64,000 nt of DNA, taken from contig NZ_JAFFZO010000020.1 in the NCBI RefSeq assembly GCF_016924145.1, positions 1 through 64,000 on the forward strand, in the 5' to 3' direction. Shown one piece after another: positions 18,074-28,421 of the stretch. Source of the DNA: Amphritea pacifica (GTDB lineage: Bacteria; Pseudomonadota; Gammaproteobacteria; Pseudomonadales; Balneatricaceae). Position numbers and translations under genes: made by a program. The stretch's first letter is position 1; the number at the start of each line of letters is the position of its first letter. The notes below the pieces were generated by a model. That model saw nothing but the letters and a program-made list of their open reading frames with translations, searched no databases and was not told where the DNA came from.

Positions 18074-18544
18074 TTATTCCAGCTTCGGTTCATGCCAGTT
18101 GATGCATTTAAGAAACTTGTGGGCAGGGTAGAACTTACCATCTTTACCGGTCTGATCTGCTGACGATTTGATAAAGGCCTTAGGCAGCTCGCCACCGCTG
18201 TAAACATCGATACCGACCTCTGAACGGTAATAGGCCATTGTTTCCTCGATCTCGGCTTCGGTTTTACAGAGCTTAGACAGGTTGCTTTCCTGAACGGCAG
18301 CCATATCTTTATCTGCATCAATGCCCAGCACATGCGCCATACCGTAGGTCACCACCAGAATATCAGCGACAGCATCCCGCACTTCAGCGATATCTCTGTT
18401 CTGAATCCCCTCAACCAGTTCCGCCAGTTCCTCCTGAATCAGGTGCAGCTGTTTACCGGCCTTTTCCCAGTCCGGATTATTCATGTTGCCCAGTTGATTG
18501 CCAAAAACAGTGTTCAGAAAGGAAACGTCGGTGAAATTACTCAT
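18074..18544 (-). CDS. MazG-like nucleoside triphosphate pyrophosphohydrolase family protein
   Basis: A 156-aa all-alpha protein. It contains LIQEELAELVEGIQNRDIAEVRDAVADILVV across residues about 35-65, which has the EExxE-12-28-ExxD metal-binding pattern of the MazG/dUTPase-2/HisE superfamily. The family hydrolyses NTPs or dNTPs to the monophosphate and PPi. The C-terminal third (SSADQTGKDGKFYPAHKFL) is like the phage-type members that act on dNTPs. It is a single gene, convergent with topB. The substrate is not determined. Confidence 0.8.
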   Translation of the reverse strand: MSNFTDVSFLNTVFGNQLGNMNNPDWEKAGKQLHLIQEELAELVEGIQNRDIAEVRDAVADILVVTYGMAHVLGIDADKDMAAVQESNLSKLCKTEAEIEETMAYYRSEVGIDVYSGGELPKAFIKSSADQTGKDGKFYPAHKFLKCINWHEPKLE

Positions 18545-18769
18545 GGTTGCATCTATACCGTCAACAGTTAAAAACGGCCTATATGATGAACGTTTCGACG
18601 TTGAATCGCAATTTGAAATCTGCAGATTTTAAATCATCAGGGGATACACCGGTCACCGTCAGTCAGCCAGGTGTGTTGAAGCAGTCTTAATATCTTCAGG
18701 ATCAAGTAAATCTGACAACTCAGGTCTGAATGGATACAATCAGTTTTTTGCACCGTGATGAGGGAGCTC

Positions 18770-19480
18770 GTGAGCAACAGACCACGCTACCAGCAGATTA
18801 AAGGCTATATTCTGGATGGCATTAAGCAGGGGACCTATACCTCTGGCAGTAAAATCCCTGCAGAAGTTGAGCTGGCGAAACAGTTTGAGGTCAGCCGGAT
18901 GACGGTGAACAAAGCGATCAGGGACCTGGTGCAGGAAAACCTGTTAGTGCGTTATCCGGGCATGGGCACTTTTGTCACCGATGCTAAAGCGGAATCACCG
19001 CTGGTGGATATCCGCAATATCGCTGAAGAGGTGGTTCAGCGGGGCCATCGTTACAGTTGTTCGGTCATCACACTGCAGGAAGCGGTAGCGGATGAGGTGA
19101 TCGCGATGCAGATGGGTGTTCCGGTGGGAACGTCTTTGTATCGCTCAGTGATCGTGCATCGGGAAAACGATCTGCCTATTCAGCTGGAAAACCGTTTTGT
19201 TATCGCACGCCTGCTGCCGGATTATCTTAATCAGGATTTCACCGCCGGTACGCCCCATGAATATTTGTCAAAAATGTATCCGGTGTCCAATGTCGAGCAT
19301 ATCGTTGAAGCGATTCTGCCAGATTCGAATGTACAGCAATTGCTGGAGATCGACGCCAATACGCCCTGTCTGCTGGTCAACCGTCGCACCTGGTCCGATG
19401 ATCGTCTGGTCAGTTTCGCCTGCCTGACCTATCCCGGCACCCGTTATAAGCTACGTTCGCTGGCATCACCGGGTATCTGA
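18770..19480 (+). CDS. hutC: Histidine utilization repressor HutC
   Basis: A GntR/HutC-type repressor of about 236 aa. An N-terminal winged helix-turn-helix (SKIPAEVELAKQFEVSRMTVNKAI, quoted across two helices) is followed by a UTRA ligand domain with HRENDLPIQLENR. In other proteobacteria HutC binds TGTA-N2-TACA operators and releases them with urocanate. The start is GTG 18770 because AGGGAG lies 4-9 bases upstream. An earlier GTG/ATG pair at 18755/18758 has no good site. It precedes the hut structural genes by 422 bp in the same direction. Confidence 0.93.
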   Translation: MSNRPRYQQIKGYILDGIKQGTYTSGSKIPAEVELAKQFEVSRMTVNKAIRDLVQENLLVRYPGMGTFVTDAKAESPLVDIRNIAEEVVQRGHRYSCSVITLQEAVADEVIAMQMGVPVGTSLYRSVIVHRENDLPIQLENRFVIARLLPDYLNQDFTAGTPHEYLSKMYPVSNVEHIVEAILPDSNVQQLLEIDANTPCLLVNRRTWSDDRLVSFACLTYPGTRYKLRSLASPGI

Positions 19481-19902
19481 GTTTTCTGTTGCGGCTGGCG
19501 ATCCCTTTTATTCGTTAGTCAGCAACACTTTTCAGCGATTGCCTCATTGCTTATCTGTCTGACCGCGTATGCGGTACCTCTCTTTACAGTTATCCATGCT
19601 GCTTTCACAAGGGGCCCTTAATAAGGGCTTCGCAGGGGTTTGTTTTTATGTCTATACATATAGTCTGATCGTTACTGTTCGTTGAGATACTCTTTTTCTA
19701 TGTCAGAGTCTGAAGGTGTGACAAAAATTCTGCAACATTATTTAAAATTATTATCTTTATATTTCAAGTATTTATAGTTAATCATTTCGTTATATCAATT
19801 TTTATTCAGGTTTAATCTCAGGAGTATTAATAAAAATAGTTTGGCTCTCAGAATTTGTGATGGTATATATATGTATATACAAAGTGTGTCTGAGGTGTTG
19901 TT
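19481..19902 (+). promoter_or_regulatory. hutI upstream region
   Basis: This 422-bp gap is AT-rich near hutI. It holds the perfect palindrome GCCCTTAATAAGGGC at 19614-19628, which could be a weak terminator for hutC. A near-match to the HutC box, TGTCTATACA, is at 19649-19658, and a perfect box is at 19872-19881. I see no gene in it. Confidence 0.55.
19872..19881. promoter_or_regulatory. Predicted HutC operator
   Basis: TGTATATACA is a perfect palindrome that fits TGTA-N2-TACA, the HutC box known from Pseudomonas and other proteobacteria. It lies 22 bp before the hutI start, where a bound repressor would block transcription. HutC itself is encoded just upstream, which supports the assignment. 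Confidence 0.7.
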
Positions 19903-21132
19903 GTGTTCAATCGCTGTGAAAAAATCTGGATCAACGTCAATTGTGCAACGATGGATCCAAATATCGAAGCGCCCTATGGCGGCCTGAAAGATCAGGCGGT
20001 CGGGGTTCTGGACGGTAAGATCGCGGTCATAGCGCCGATGTCTGAGCTGGATCTGAAGGCGGTGACCGCTGAGCTGATCGATGCCCGGGGCGGCTGGATG
20101 ACGCCAGGACTGATCGATGCGCATACCCATCTTGTCTATGCGGGTAATCGTGCTGAGGAGTTTGAACAGCGCCTGTTGGGTGTGAGTTATGCCGGGATTG
20201 CCCGTCAGGGCGGTGGTATTTTATCCACGGTTAGCGCTACCCGTAACGCGACAGTTGATGAACTGGTTGAGCTGTCGCAGCCGCGCCTGAATGCATTAAT
20301 GGCGGAAGGTGTGACCACGGTCGAAATTAAGTCTGGCTACGGGCTCAGTCTTGAGGCTGAACTCAATATGCTGCGGGCCGCTAAACAGCTGGCTGCACAA
20401 AACCCGGTCAGAGTGTCGGCGACGTTGCTGGGCGCACATGCCTTGCCTCCGGAGTTTCGCGATGATGCCGAGGGGTATATCGATCTGGTATGTCATGAGC
20501 TGATTCCTGTCGCTGCCCGTGAAGGGCTGGCTGATGCGGTGGATGTGTTCTGCGAAAGCATCGCCTTTACGCCGGCCCAGTGCGACCGGGTGTTCCGGGC
20601 GGCCTGCGAGAATGGCTTGGGTATTCATGCCCATGCCGAGCAGTTGAGCAATCTGCACGGTGCGGAACTGGCGGCCAGTTATGGCGCCTGGTCGGCTGAT
20701 CATCTGGAGTGGTTAGATGAGGCCGGCGTCAGGGCGATGGCTGAACAGGGCACCGTTGCAACATTGTTACCCGGCGCCTTTTATTTCTTGCGGGAAACAA
20801 AATTGCCGCCAATTGAACTGTTGCGTAACTATCGGGTGCCGATGGCCATTGCCACCGACCTGAATCCCGGTTCTTCACCGCTGGCATCCCTGCAACTGAT
20901 GATGAATATGGCTTGCACATTGTTCTGTCTGACGCCGGAAGAGGCGCTCAAAGGAGTTACCCGTCACGGGGCTCAGGCGCTCGGCTCAGCTGCGGATATT
21001 GGCATGCTCCGTGAGGGGATGCTGGCCGATATGGTGCTCTGGAATATCCGTCATCCCGCCGAACTGGCCAGTCAGTTTGGCGTCAATCCTATCCGCCAGC
21101 GAATCGTCGCCGGGGAGGTAAACCATGTCTGA
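19903..21132 (+). CDS. hutI: Imidazolonepropionase
   Basis: HutI hydrolyses 4-imidazolone-5-propanoate to N-formimidoyl-L-glutamate, the third step of histidine breakdown. At 409 aa it is of normal length. It is an amidohydrolase with the metal motif GLIDAHTHLVYAG near residue 70 and further metal ligands in GIHAHAEQLSN near 245 and ATDLNPGSS near 320. The start is GTG 19903. The 3' end overlaps hutG by 8 bp. It heads the hutI-G-U-H operon, behind the HutC box. Confidence 0.95.
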   Translation: MFNRCEKIWINVNCATMDPNIEAPYGGLKDQAVGVLDGKIAVIAPMSELDLKAVTAELIDARGGWMTPGLIDAHTHLVYAGNRAEEFEQRLLGVSYAGIARQGGGILSTVSATRNATVDELVELSQPRLNALMAEGVTTVEIKSGYGLSLEAELNMLRAAKQLAAQNPVRVSATLLGAHALPPEFRDDAEGYIDLVCHELIPVAAREGLADAVDVFCESIAFTPAQCDRVFRAACENGLGIHAHAEQLSNLHGAELAASYGAWSADHLEWLDEAGVRAMAEQGTVATLLPGAFYFLRETKLPPIELLRNYRVPMAIATDLNPGSSPLASLQLMMNMACTLFCLTPEEALKGVTRHGAQALGSAADIGMLREGMLADMVLWNIRHPAELASQFGVNPIRQRIVAGEVNHV

Positions 21133-22105
21133 ATACTCAACGGCGTTTGACGCTATCTGGACTGGCCGTACCGATACGGAAGAACTGCCGGAACTGGCCA
21201 GTCGTCTGCATCAGCAGATTCAACCGCTGACGGTTGGAGCAGTAGCTGCAGAGTCTGACAGTGTGGCGATTATCGGTTTTTGCAGCGATGCGGGTGTGCG
21301 TCGTAATCAGGGCCGTATCGGCGCTCGCCGGGCACCGGATCTGCTACGCCGGGTACTGGCCAATCTGCCCTGGCCTGTTTCCCGGCCGGCCTGGGATGCC
21401 GGTAATGTGGTGTGCGAGGGCGATGAGTTAGAAGCGGCTCATCAGGCGCTGGCAGATAAGGTATACGAGTGCCTGACCGGCGGTCACTTTCCGTTTGTCC
21501 TGGGCGGGGGGCATGAGGTCGCCTATGGCAGTTGGAGTGGATTGAGTCACTATCTGCAGGTGCAGAGTGATGCATCCGGCAGCATGCCCAACATCGGCAT
21601 TATCAACTTTGATGCTCACTTCGATCTGCGTCCGGACAGCAATGGCGCAAGTTCCGGCACGCCGTTTTATCAGATTGCGCAACAGTGTCAGGCCACTAAC
21701 TGGCCGTTCAGCTACTGCTGTCTCGGTGTCAGTGAGATGTCGAATACCGCCGCGCTGTTCCGGCGGGCCGATCAACTGAATGTGACTTACCGTAAGGACA
21801 GCGAGCTGGATATTACCCGGCTGACTGAAACAACCCATTTGCTGCAACAGTTTATGGCTGATTGCGATCAGCTCTATCTGACAATTGATCTGGATGTGCT
21901 GCCTGCACCGGTCGCTCCCGGTGTCAGTGCTCCCGCCGCCCGGGGGGTAGGGCTGGAGATACTGGAGCCCCTGATCGAAACGATTGTCGCATCGGGCAAG
22001 CTAAGGCTGGCGGATCTTGCCGAATACAACCCTGAATTTGATATCGATAACCGGACCGCACGCGTAGCTGCGCGTCTGTTCCACTGTATTGTTAAACGAG
22101 GATAA
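21125..22105 (+). CDS. hutG: Formimidoylglutamase
   Basis: HutG of the arginase/ureohydrolase superfamily hydrolyses N-formimidoyl-glutamate to glutamate and formamide. It is 326 aa. The binuclear Mn ligands are visible in [11 protein letters not shown] near 130, [10 protein letters not shown] near 162, and [16 protein letters not shown] near 255. With hutI, hutU and hutH this gives the four-step pathway. No formiminoglutamate deiminase (HutF) gene is seen. It overlaps hutI and is separated from hutU by 5 bp. Confidence 0.95.
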   Translation: MSEYSTAFDAIWTGRTDTEELPELASRLHQQIQPLTVGAVAAESDSVAIIGFCSDAGVRRNQGRIGARRAPDLLRRVLANLPWPVSRPAWDAGNVVCEGDELEAAHQALADKVYECLTGGHFPFVLGGGHEVAYGSWSGLSHYLQVQSDASGSMPNIGIINFDAHFDLRPDSNGASSGTPFYQIAQQCQATNWPFSYCCLGVSEMSNTAALFRRADQLNVTYRKDSELDITRLTETTHLLQQFMADCDQLYLTIDLDVLPAPVAPGVSAPAARGVGLEILEPLIETIVASGKLRLADLAEYNPEFDIDNRTARVAARLFHCIVKRG

Positions 22106-22110
22106 GAAAA

Positions 22111-23784
22111 ATGAATGATACCCGCCACGACGCCAGTCGTCATATTAAAGCGCCGACCGGAACCAAACTGAGCTGTAAGAGCTGGCTGACCGAAGCGCCG
22201 ATGCGAATGCTGATGAATAACCTGCACCCGGACGTTGCTGAGAAGCCGGAGGATCTGGTGGTTTACGGCGGCATCGGCCGTGCAGCACGCAACTGGGCGT
22301 GCTATGACAAGATTATTGAGGTACTGCAACGACTGGAAGAGGATGAAACGCTGCTGATTCAGTCCGGTAAACCGGTGGGTGTGTTTAAAACCCATGCGGA
22401 TGCCCCGCGGGTACTGATTGCCAACTCCAATCTGGTGCCCCACTGGGCAACCTGGGAACACTTCAACGAATTAGATAAGCAGGGCCTGATGATGTACGGC
22501 CAGATGACCGCCGGGTCATGGGTCTACATCGGTTCACAGGGGATTGTTCAGGGGACCTACGAGACCTTTGCTGCGATGGCGAAAAAGCACTTTGGGGGTG
22601 ATGCCTCTGGCCGCTGGGTACTGACCGGTGGACTGGGGGGAATGGGTGGTGCTCAGCCCCTGGCGGCAACCATGGCCGGGTTCTCCTGTATTACGGTTGA
22701 GTGTGACGAAACCCGCATCGATTTCCGTCTGCGGACCCGCTATGTAGACAAGAAAGCCTATACTCTGGATGAAGCGCTGGAGATGATCGCGAGCGCTAAA
22801 GCGAACGGCGAAGTGGTTTCAGTGGGCTTGCTGGGTAACTGCGCGGATATCTTCCCGGAGATTGTTGAACGGGGTATTACACCCGATGTGGTAACCGACC
22901 AGACCAGTGCCCATGATCCGCTCAACGGCTATCTGCCGCAGGGCTGGACGCTGGAGTATGCGGCACAAATGCGCCTTAAAGATGAAGCGGCGGTGGTTGA
23001 TGCGGCAAAACAGTCCATGGCGGTTCAGGTGCGGGCGATGCTGGCTCTGCAAAGCCAGGGTGCAGCGACGACGGACTATGGTAACAACATCCGTCAGATG
23101 GCCTTTGAAAAAGGGGTTAAGAACGCCTTCGACTTCCCCGGGTTTGTTCCCGCCTATATCCGGCCGCTGTTCTGTGAGGGAATAGGTCCCTTCCGTTGGG
23201 TGGCGCTGTCCGGTGATCCGGAGGATATCTATAAAACCGATCAGAAAGTGAAAGAGCTGATTCCCGATGATCCGCATCTGCATAACTGGCTGGATATGGC
23301 GCGTGAGCGAATCGCTTTTCAGGGCTTACCCGCGCGAATCTGCTGGGTGGGGCTGAAAGATCGTCAGCGTCTGGCGCTGGCGTTTAACGAGATGGTCAGA
23401 AAGGGCGAGCTGAAAGCGCCGGTGGTTATCGGCCGTGATCATCTTGATTCAGGATCAGTCGCCAGTCCAAACCGGGAAACTGAAGCGATGCTGGATGGTT
23501 CCGATGCGGTGTCCGACTGGCCGCTGCTGAATGCGCTGTTAAATACTGCCGGTGGCGCGACCTGGGTGTCATTGCATCACGGCGGTGGTGTCGGTATGGG
23601 CTTTAGTCAGCACGCCGGAGTGGTGATTGTGGCTGATGGTACTGAGGCTGCAGAAAAACGCCTGGCGCGGGTGCTGCGCAATGATCCGGGCACCGGCGTG
23701 ATGCGTCATGCGGATGCAGGTTATGATCTGGCCATCGATTGTGCCCGGGAGCAGGGGCTGGATCTGCCGATGCTGAACAGATAA
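22111..23784 (+). CDS. hutU: Urocanate hydratase (urocanase)
   Basis: HutU converts urocanate to imidazolonepropionate with a tightly bound NAD+. It is 557 aa, the normal length. Family signatures include [12 protein letters not shown] near 50, [11 protein letters not shown] near 175 (NAD-binding glycine-rich loop), [11 protein letters not shown] near 245, and the C-terminal [15 protein letters not shown] near 490. It starts 5 bp after hutG, with a GAGG ribosome site inside the end of hutG. Confidence 0.97.
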   Translation: MNDTRHDASRHIKAPTGTKLSCKSWLTEAPMRMLMNNLHPDVAEKPEDLVVYGGIGRAARNWACYDKIIEVLQRLEEDETLLIQSGKPVGVFKTHADAPRVLIANSNLVPHWATWEHFNELDKQGLMMYGQMTAGSWVYIGSQGIVQGTYETFAAMAKKHFGGDASGRWVLTGGLGGMGGAQPLAATMAGFSCITVECDETRIDFRLRTRYVDKKAYTLDEALEMIASAKANGEVVSVGLLGNCADIFPEIVERGITPDVVTDQTSAHDPLNGYLPQGWTLEYAAQMRLKDEAAVVDAAKQSMAVQVRAMLALQSQGAATTDYGNNIRQMAFEKGVKNAFDFPGFVPAYIRPLFCEGIGPFRWVALSGDPEDIYKTDQKVKELIPDDPHLHNWLDMARERIAFQGLPARICWVGLKDRQRLALAFNEMVRKGELKAPVVIGRDHLDSGSVASPNRETEAMLDGSDAVSDWPLLNALLNTAGGATWVSLHHGGGVGMGFSQHAGVVIVADGTEAAEKRLARVLRNDPGTGVMRHADAGYDLAIDCAREQGLDLPMLNR

Positions 23785-23814
23785 AAAATCAACTATAACT
23801 GAATAGTGTATTGC

Positions 23815-23851
23815 GCATCGGGCCTGATCGACGTCAGGCCTGATTCGATGC
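23815..23851. promoter_or_regulatory. Stem-loop between hutU and hutH
   Basis: GCATCG/CGATGC outer arms and GGCCTGA/TCAGGCC inner arms form a two-part stem with a one-sided TGATT bulge and a 6-nt loop. There is no T-run, so it is not a plain terminator. It may protect or process the mRNA in the 98-bp gap, or act as a weak attenuator between hutU and hutH. Role inferred. Confidence 0.5.
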
Positions 23852-23882
23852 AAGCGATAATCATTTTTTAGGAACTATCCTG

Positions 23883-25415
23883 ATGTATCAACTTACTGTT
23901 AACCCGGGGCATCTCTCCCTGGCTGAGTTACGCCGAATTAACCATGAGCCGGTGACGCTGTCTCTCGATCCGGCCTGTCATGAAATGATTCATGCCAGCA
24001 GTGCAGCGGTTGAGAGGGTCATCGAAGCGGGGCGGGTCGTCTATGGGATTAATACCGGCTTTGGTCTCTTGGCAAATACCCGTATCGCGGTTGAAGATCT
24101 GGCGCTGCTACAGCGCAGTATCGTCCTGTCCCATGCTGCGGGTGTGGGTGAACTGATGGCCGAATCGACCGTGCGGCTGATGATGACCCTGAAGATAAAC
24201 TCACTGGCACGGGGTTTTTCCGGGATCCGTCTGGAAATTATTGAAGCGCTGATAAAACTGGTGAATGCTGAAGTTTACCCCTGTGTACCGCAGAAAGGTT
24301 CGGTAGGGGCGTCCGGCGATCTGGCGCCACTGGCGCATATGAGCACTGTGCTTCTGGGTGAAGGTGAAGTGACTTACAACGGTGAGCGCATGTCTGGCGC
24401 CGAGGGCCTGCGGGTTGCGGGGCTGGAGCCGATCGCTCTGGCACCTAAAGAGGGACTGGCGCTGCTGAATGGTACACAGGCCTCTACTGCATTTGCGCTG
24501 CAGGGATTGTTTGCTGCCGAAGATCTGTTTGCGGCGGCGATTATATCCGGATCCCTGTCAGTGGAAGCGGCACTGGGCAGCCGTCGGCCGTTTGATCCCC
24601 GGGTGCATGAAGTGCGGGGTCAACAGGGCCAGATCGATGCTGCGACCGCCTACCGTCATCTGCTGGGCGAGCGTTCTGAAATCGGAGACTCCCATGAGGG
24701 GTGTGAAAAGGTTCAGGACCCGTATTCACTGCGCTGTCAGCCTCAGGTCATGGGCGCCTGTTTACAGCAGATTCGGCAGGCGTCAGAGGTTCTGTTGGTA
24801 GAAGCCAATGCAGTGTCTGACAATCCGTTGGTGTTTACCGAAACTGATGAGTTTATCTCCGCCGGCAACTTTCATGCTGAACCGGTCGCCATGGTGGCCG
24901 ATAATCTGGCGCTGGCCATTGCAGAGATTGGTTCACTGTCTGAACGGCGTATGGCGCTACTGATCGACTCCAATCTGAGTAAGTTACCACCGTTTCTGGT
25001 GAATAATGGCGGCGTTAACTCTGGCTTTATGATCGCCCAGGTGACCGGTGCGGCCCTGGCCTCAGAGAACAAATCACTGGCTCATCCCGCCAGCGTTGAC
25101 AGTCTGCCAACCTCAGCCAATCAGGAAGATCATGTGTCGATGGCCACCTTCGCCGCTCGCCGGTTAAAGGATATGGCAGATAATACCGCGGGTATTCTGG
25201 CGGTTGAACTGCTGGCGGCTTGTCAGGGGGTCGACTTCCGGGCGCCGTTAAAGTCTTCAGCACGGGTTGAAGCGGCCAAAGCGCAGCTGCGTAAAGTCGT
25301 ACCTTTCTATGATAAGGATCGTTACTTCTCACCGGATATCGAGAATGCCAAGCAGCTGATTCAGAGCGCTGCCTATAACGCTTACATGCCGCCGCAGCTG
25401 TTGCCGAGTGTGTAA
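23883..25415 (+). CDS. hutH: Histidine ammonia-lyase
   Basis: HutH removes ammonia from histidine to give urocanate, the first step of the pathway. It is 510 aa, the normal length. The MIO prosthetic group forms from Ala-Ser-Gly in [16 protein letters not shown] near residue 142. GINTGFG near 58 and the Gln/Glu-rich [14 protein letters not shown] near 410 are also conserved. It is the last gene of the hut operon, 98 bp after hutU. Confidence 0.97.
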   Translation: MYQLTVNPGHLSLAELRRINHEPVTLSLDPACHEMIHASSAAVERVIEAGRVVYGINTGFGLLANTRIAVEDLALLQRSIVLSHAAGVGELMAESTVRLMMTLKINSLARGFSGIRLEIIEALIKLVNAEVYPCVPQKGSVGASGDLAPLAHMSTVLLGEGEVTYNGERMSGAEGLRVAGLEPIALAPKEGLALLNGTQASTAFALQGLFAAEDLFAAAIISGSLSVEAALGSRRPFDPRVHEVRGQQGQIDAATAYRHLLGERSEIGDSHEGCEKVQDPYSLRCQPQVMGACLQQIRQASEVLLVEANAVSDNPLVFTETDEFISAGNFHAEPVAMVADNLALAIAEIGSLSERRMALLIDSNLSKLPPFLVNNGGVNSGFMIAQVTGAALASENKSLAHPASVDSLPTSANQEDHVSMATFAARRLKDMADNTAGILAVELLAACQGVDFRAPLKSSARVEAAKAQLRKVVPFYDKDRYFSPDIENAKQLIQSAAYNAYMPPQLLPSV

Positions 25416-25799
25416 ACCACACGACACATACAGCGGCTGTTATGACGCTATTGGGTGATGCCCGGTAGCGTCGTGGCACAATTCTTCAGGCAATCCTGAT
25501 CAGAAAAGTAAAGGGCAGCCACTTTTTCTCACTCTGTTTGTCTTCTGGCTCTAACTCTACGGCCATTACATTTTTTCGGTTGTGGTTGGTTACACTTCCT
25601 ATTTCTCAGTTTATCTATTCCGCTTTAGCTCCCATACAGAAATTCATATTCGTTCATCGCTTTAATATGAGGCGAGCGTCAAGGTCTGTGTTTCAACATG
25701 TAAATTATTCAGGTAAATGTCTCAGAAACCGAGGGTAAATTGACAGCTAATAATTTATTATATATAAACTGATTCATAAATAATAAAAACAGAGTAACC
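25416..25799. other. Intergenic region between hutH and the AraC-type regulator
   Basis: A 384-bp AT-rich gap. I see no gene, no convincing terminator after hutH, and no XylS/BenR or HutC box. The last 60 bases (AATAATTTATTATATATAAAC) are promoter-like and probably serve the AraC gene. Confidence 0.5.
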
Positions 25800-26759
25800 A
25801 TGATGTTTAACGAAGTGCTGCAGGGGAGCGCCATCTATCAGGCGCAGGATCCCCAGGTTATATCCGATTACGTCAATCAGCATATTGGAACGCATAGAAT
25901 CTCCGTTAAGGGTGAGTGCCATCAGAGAGCGTCTATCTGGCATCGTGATTTTTCCGATGTTGCGCTTTCACGGATAACCTATGGTGGTAATGTCAGAGTA
26001 CAGTCTGCGGATCTGGAAGATATATACCATCTTCAGATAGTCACCAGCGGCGTCTGTGACTGGAGCCTGGCGGATAAAGATCTGAGAGTCAGTGCCGGAG
26101 AGGTCCTGCTGCTTAATCCTAATGACAAAGTCGATCTCAATTACTCGGCTGATTGTGAGAAAGTGATTGTTAAGATCCCTAAAAGCGTCATGATCTCGGC
26201 GCTGGCGGAAAAGGTCGCTTATCTGCCGAAGGAGGGGGTGAAGTTTGATCATGCGGTACGTAAAACTTCTGACCATCGTTCCCTGATCCATTTGCTGGAG
26301 CTGATCTTCATGGAAGCCGAAGCAGCACAATCTGATTTTTCACAACTGGCACCTTACAGCAGCCTTCTGGCGGTGAAACTACTGGACTGCTTTTCCAATA
26401 ATATTCAGATCCCCGCGGAGGAGCAGGCGCCTCATTGCTTTTCGGCGATTGACAGTTACATAGCGGATCATATTAAAGATGACCTTTCCATCGATGATCT
26501 GGCTTCGCTTAGCCGGGTTAGTCAGCGCACTCTCTATAATATCTTCGCCCGGCATAAGTCAGTCACCCCGATGCACTATATAAAACAGCAGAAGCTGATG
26601 CATGTGCATAAGATGTTGCAGGATGGTGAGGGTGGTTGTCGTAATGTTACCGAGGTCGCCTTAGATTTTGGCTTTATGCATCTGGGACGATTTTCCAGCG
26701 AGTATCGTAAGATGTTTGGCGAGCTGCCCTCTGAAACGTTGAAGAAGAGGGGGCACTAG
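25800..26759 (+). CDS. AraC/XylS-family transcriptional activator, probably BenR-like
   Basis: A 319-aa regulator, close to the length of XylS and BenR (about 320). The N-terminal 200 residues look like the AraC_binding_2 sensor of that group (IWHRDFSDVALSRITYGG near 45, then LQIVTSGVCDW). The C-terminal AraC double helix-turn-helix begins at about residue 220 (DDLSIDDLASLSRVSQRTLYNIF; second helix VTEVALDFGFMHLGRFSSEYR). XylS/BenR activators respond to benzoate-type effectors and bind TGCA-N6-GGNTA. Such boxes occur before benA and in the transporter/tautomerase promoter in this window, so I infer that this is their activator. Confidence 0.8.
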   Translation: MMFNEVLQGSAIYQAQDPQVISDYVNQHIGTHRISVKGECHQRASIWHRDFSDVALSRITYGGNVRVQSADLEDIYHLQIVTSGVCDWSLADKDLRVSAGEVLLLNPNDKVDLNYSADCEKVIVKIPKSVMISALAEKVAYLPKEGVKFDHAVRKTSDHRSLIHLLELIFMEAEAAQSDFSQLAPYSSLLAVKLLDCFSNNIQIPAEEQAPHCFSAIDSYIADHIKDDLSIDDLASLSRVSQRTLYNIFARHKSVTPMHYIKQQKLMHVHKMLQDGEGGCRNVTEVALDFGFMHLGRFSSEYRKMFGELPSETLKKRGH

Positions 26760-26811
26760 CTCATAAAGGTCGGGCTAGCGACCGGTCAGTCTTACATCAG
26801 GCAGCTTATTC

Positions 26812-26834
26812 AGGCACCTTAGGGTGCCTTTTTT
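26812..26834 (+). terminator. Intrinsic terminator after the AraC-type gene
   Basis: Stem AGGCACC/GGTGCCT with a 4-nt loop and six T. It ends 9 bp before the stop of the convergent IclR gene. Confidence 0.8.
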
Positions 26835-26843
26835 GATGCAAAC

Positions 26844-27647
26844 TCAGCTATAACCTCTCAGTTGTTGTGTCGCTGTCTGACAGGCATTGAGCACTGCCTG
26901 CTCATAGATACTGCCTTTATCGACGGGTGTATCACTGGTCTGGCCGAGTAGATTGATAATCGAACTGATATTGTTATCAACATCAAAGATGGGCGCACTG
27001 ACGACGTTTATATCCGGCAGATAGTCCTGTTTGAAGCGACAGACCTTTTCCTCCCGGATCTCCTCAAGCAGTTTTATAAACGCACTTTTGTTCAGAGGCT
27101 TACCCATATGTCTGGGCAGAGCGGGAGGTGCCGCAAAAAATTCATCGATGATCTCCTGGCGTCGTTGATCCGGCAGAAACGCCAGAAAAATACGACCCGA
27201 GGCTGAGGTAAAAGGCGATAGCTGTGACCCGAGACGGATATTAACGTTCAGCGAGCGGCTGGAATCAAGCCATTTAATTACCAGCGGGTAGTTGCCGTTC
27301 CAGATCGCGACGGTGATGGTTCTGTCGTATTCCCGGTGCAGCTTCTCTGCACAAAGGAAAGCGCTCTGGATCGGATCGATCAGGCGTAACGCCGAGATGC
27401 CGATTTTCAGACTGCTGGTGGCAAGCGTGTATCTTGAGTTACTTTGCTGGCTGATGTATCCCAGTTTTACCAGGCTAACCAGATATTTATGTAACCGGCT
27501 GGGAGACATCTCCGCAAGCTCGGCGAGTGCTTTCAGGGTAACAGGCTTGCCATATTCAGCAATGTGTTCCAGGATCTTCAGCCCCAGCTCTAAAGAGCTG
27601 ATGCCCTGTTTCTGATCTTTTGGAATGGTAATCGTAGTGTCGATCAT
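26844..27647 (-). CDS. IclR-family transcriptional regulator
   Basis: A 267-aa regulator. A winged helix-turn-helix fills residues about 15-75 (LELGLKILEHIAEYGKPVTLKALAEL-type start, MSPSRLHKYLVSLVKLGYI). An IclR effector domain follows, with SASGRIFLAFLP near 135. It is 61 bp downstream of the ABC transporter genes in the same direction and may be co-transcribed with them. A stem GGAGGCC/GGCCTCC lies in the gap. IclR proteins near aromatic catabolism genes often respond to aromatic acids, but the effector here is not evident. Confidence 0.88.
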   Translation of the reverse strand: MIDTTITIPKDQKQGISSLELGLKILEHIAEYGKPVTLKALAELAEMSPSRLHKYLVSLVKLGYISQQSNSRYTLATSSLKIGISALRLIDPIQSAFLCAEKLHREYDRTITVAIWNGNYPLVIKWLDSSRSLNVNIRLGSQLSPFTSASGRIFLAFLPDQRRQEIIDEFFAAPPALPRHMGKPLNKSAFIKLLEEIREEKVCRFKQDYLPDINVVSAPIFDVDNNISSIINLLGQTSDTPVDKGSIYEQAVLNACQTATQQLRGYS

Positions 27648-27708
27648 GCAGTGCTTTGTTCCTTATAGCAGGAGGCCCTTATTATCAGGCAGGCCTCCCG
27701 CTATCGTA

Positions 27709-28419
27709 TTAGACTGCCAGGCTTTGTTCAATAAACTCTTTATTATCATCCAGCGATCTGGAGTCTCCCTGAAACATCACTTTTCCCTTAACAATCAGGA
27801 TATGTTTTTCACAGAGTTCATTCAGCACTTTAATGTTCTTATCCACGATAACCGTGGATACACCAGAGTCTTTAATCTGTCTGATTACCTGCCAGATCTC
27901 TTTACGAATTAACGGTGCCAACCCCTCGGTTGCCTCGTCCAGAATCAGCAGGTCAGGGTTGGTCAGCAGGGCACGACCAATGGCCAGCATCTGCTGTTCG
28001 CCTCCAGACAGCTGAGTGCCTTTGTTGACCAGCCGTTCGGTCAGACGGGGGAAAACGTCCAGCACCTGATCGTAGGTCCAGTTAGCCTCACCCCTGGAGT
28101 TTTTCCGCGCGGCCATCTGTAGATGTTCTTTTACTGTCAGGTTGTGAAACATGCCCCGTCCCTCGGGAACATAGGCGATGTCCCGGCGCATCCGCTTCCA
28201 GGTGGGCAGGCGGGTGATATCTTCACCTTTATAAATCACCGAACCGCTGCGGGGTGGTGCGATCCCCAGAATCGATTTCAGGGTGGTGGATTTTCCCATG
28301 CCGTTGCGGCCCATAATACTGACCGTTTCTCCGCTTTTAATATCAAAGGAGACGCCATGCAGGATATGGCTCTCACCGTAGAGTGTCTGCAGACCGTGAA
28401 CTTCAAGAATATTCTGCAT
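27709..28419 (-). CDS. livF: Branched-chain-type ABC importer, ATP-binding protein LivF-like
   Basis: A 236-aa cytoplasmic ATPase of the LivF type. Walker A is GRNGMGKST near 40, the signature LSGGEQQMLAIGRAL near 135, and Walker B LLILDEATEGLAP near 155. EGRGMFHNLTVKEHL is the LivF Q-loop region. It is the fifth gene of the binding protein-livH-livM-livG-livF operon, 2 bp after livG. From its place next to catechol and benzoate genes I infer uptake of an aromatic acid rather than an amino acid. Confidence 0.92.
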   Translation of the reverse strand: MQNILEVHGLQTLYGESHILHGVSFDIKSGETVSIMGRNGMGKSTTLKSILGIAPPRSGSVIYKGEDITRLPTWKRMRRDIAYVPEGRGMFHNLTVKEHLQMAARKNSRGEANWTYDQVLDVFPRLTERLVNKGTQLSGGEQQMLAIGRALLTNPDLLILDEATEGLAPLIRKEIWQVIRQIKDSGVSTVIVDKNIKVLNELCEKHILIVKGKVMFQGDSRSLDDNKEFIEQSLAV

Positions 28420-28421
28420 GG

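Noticed and set aside
22819-23283. Minus-strand frames within the hut operon
   Set aside because: All lie opposite full-length HutI, HutG, HutU or HutH and have no independent support.
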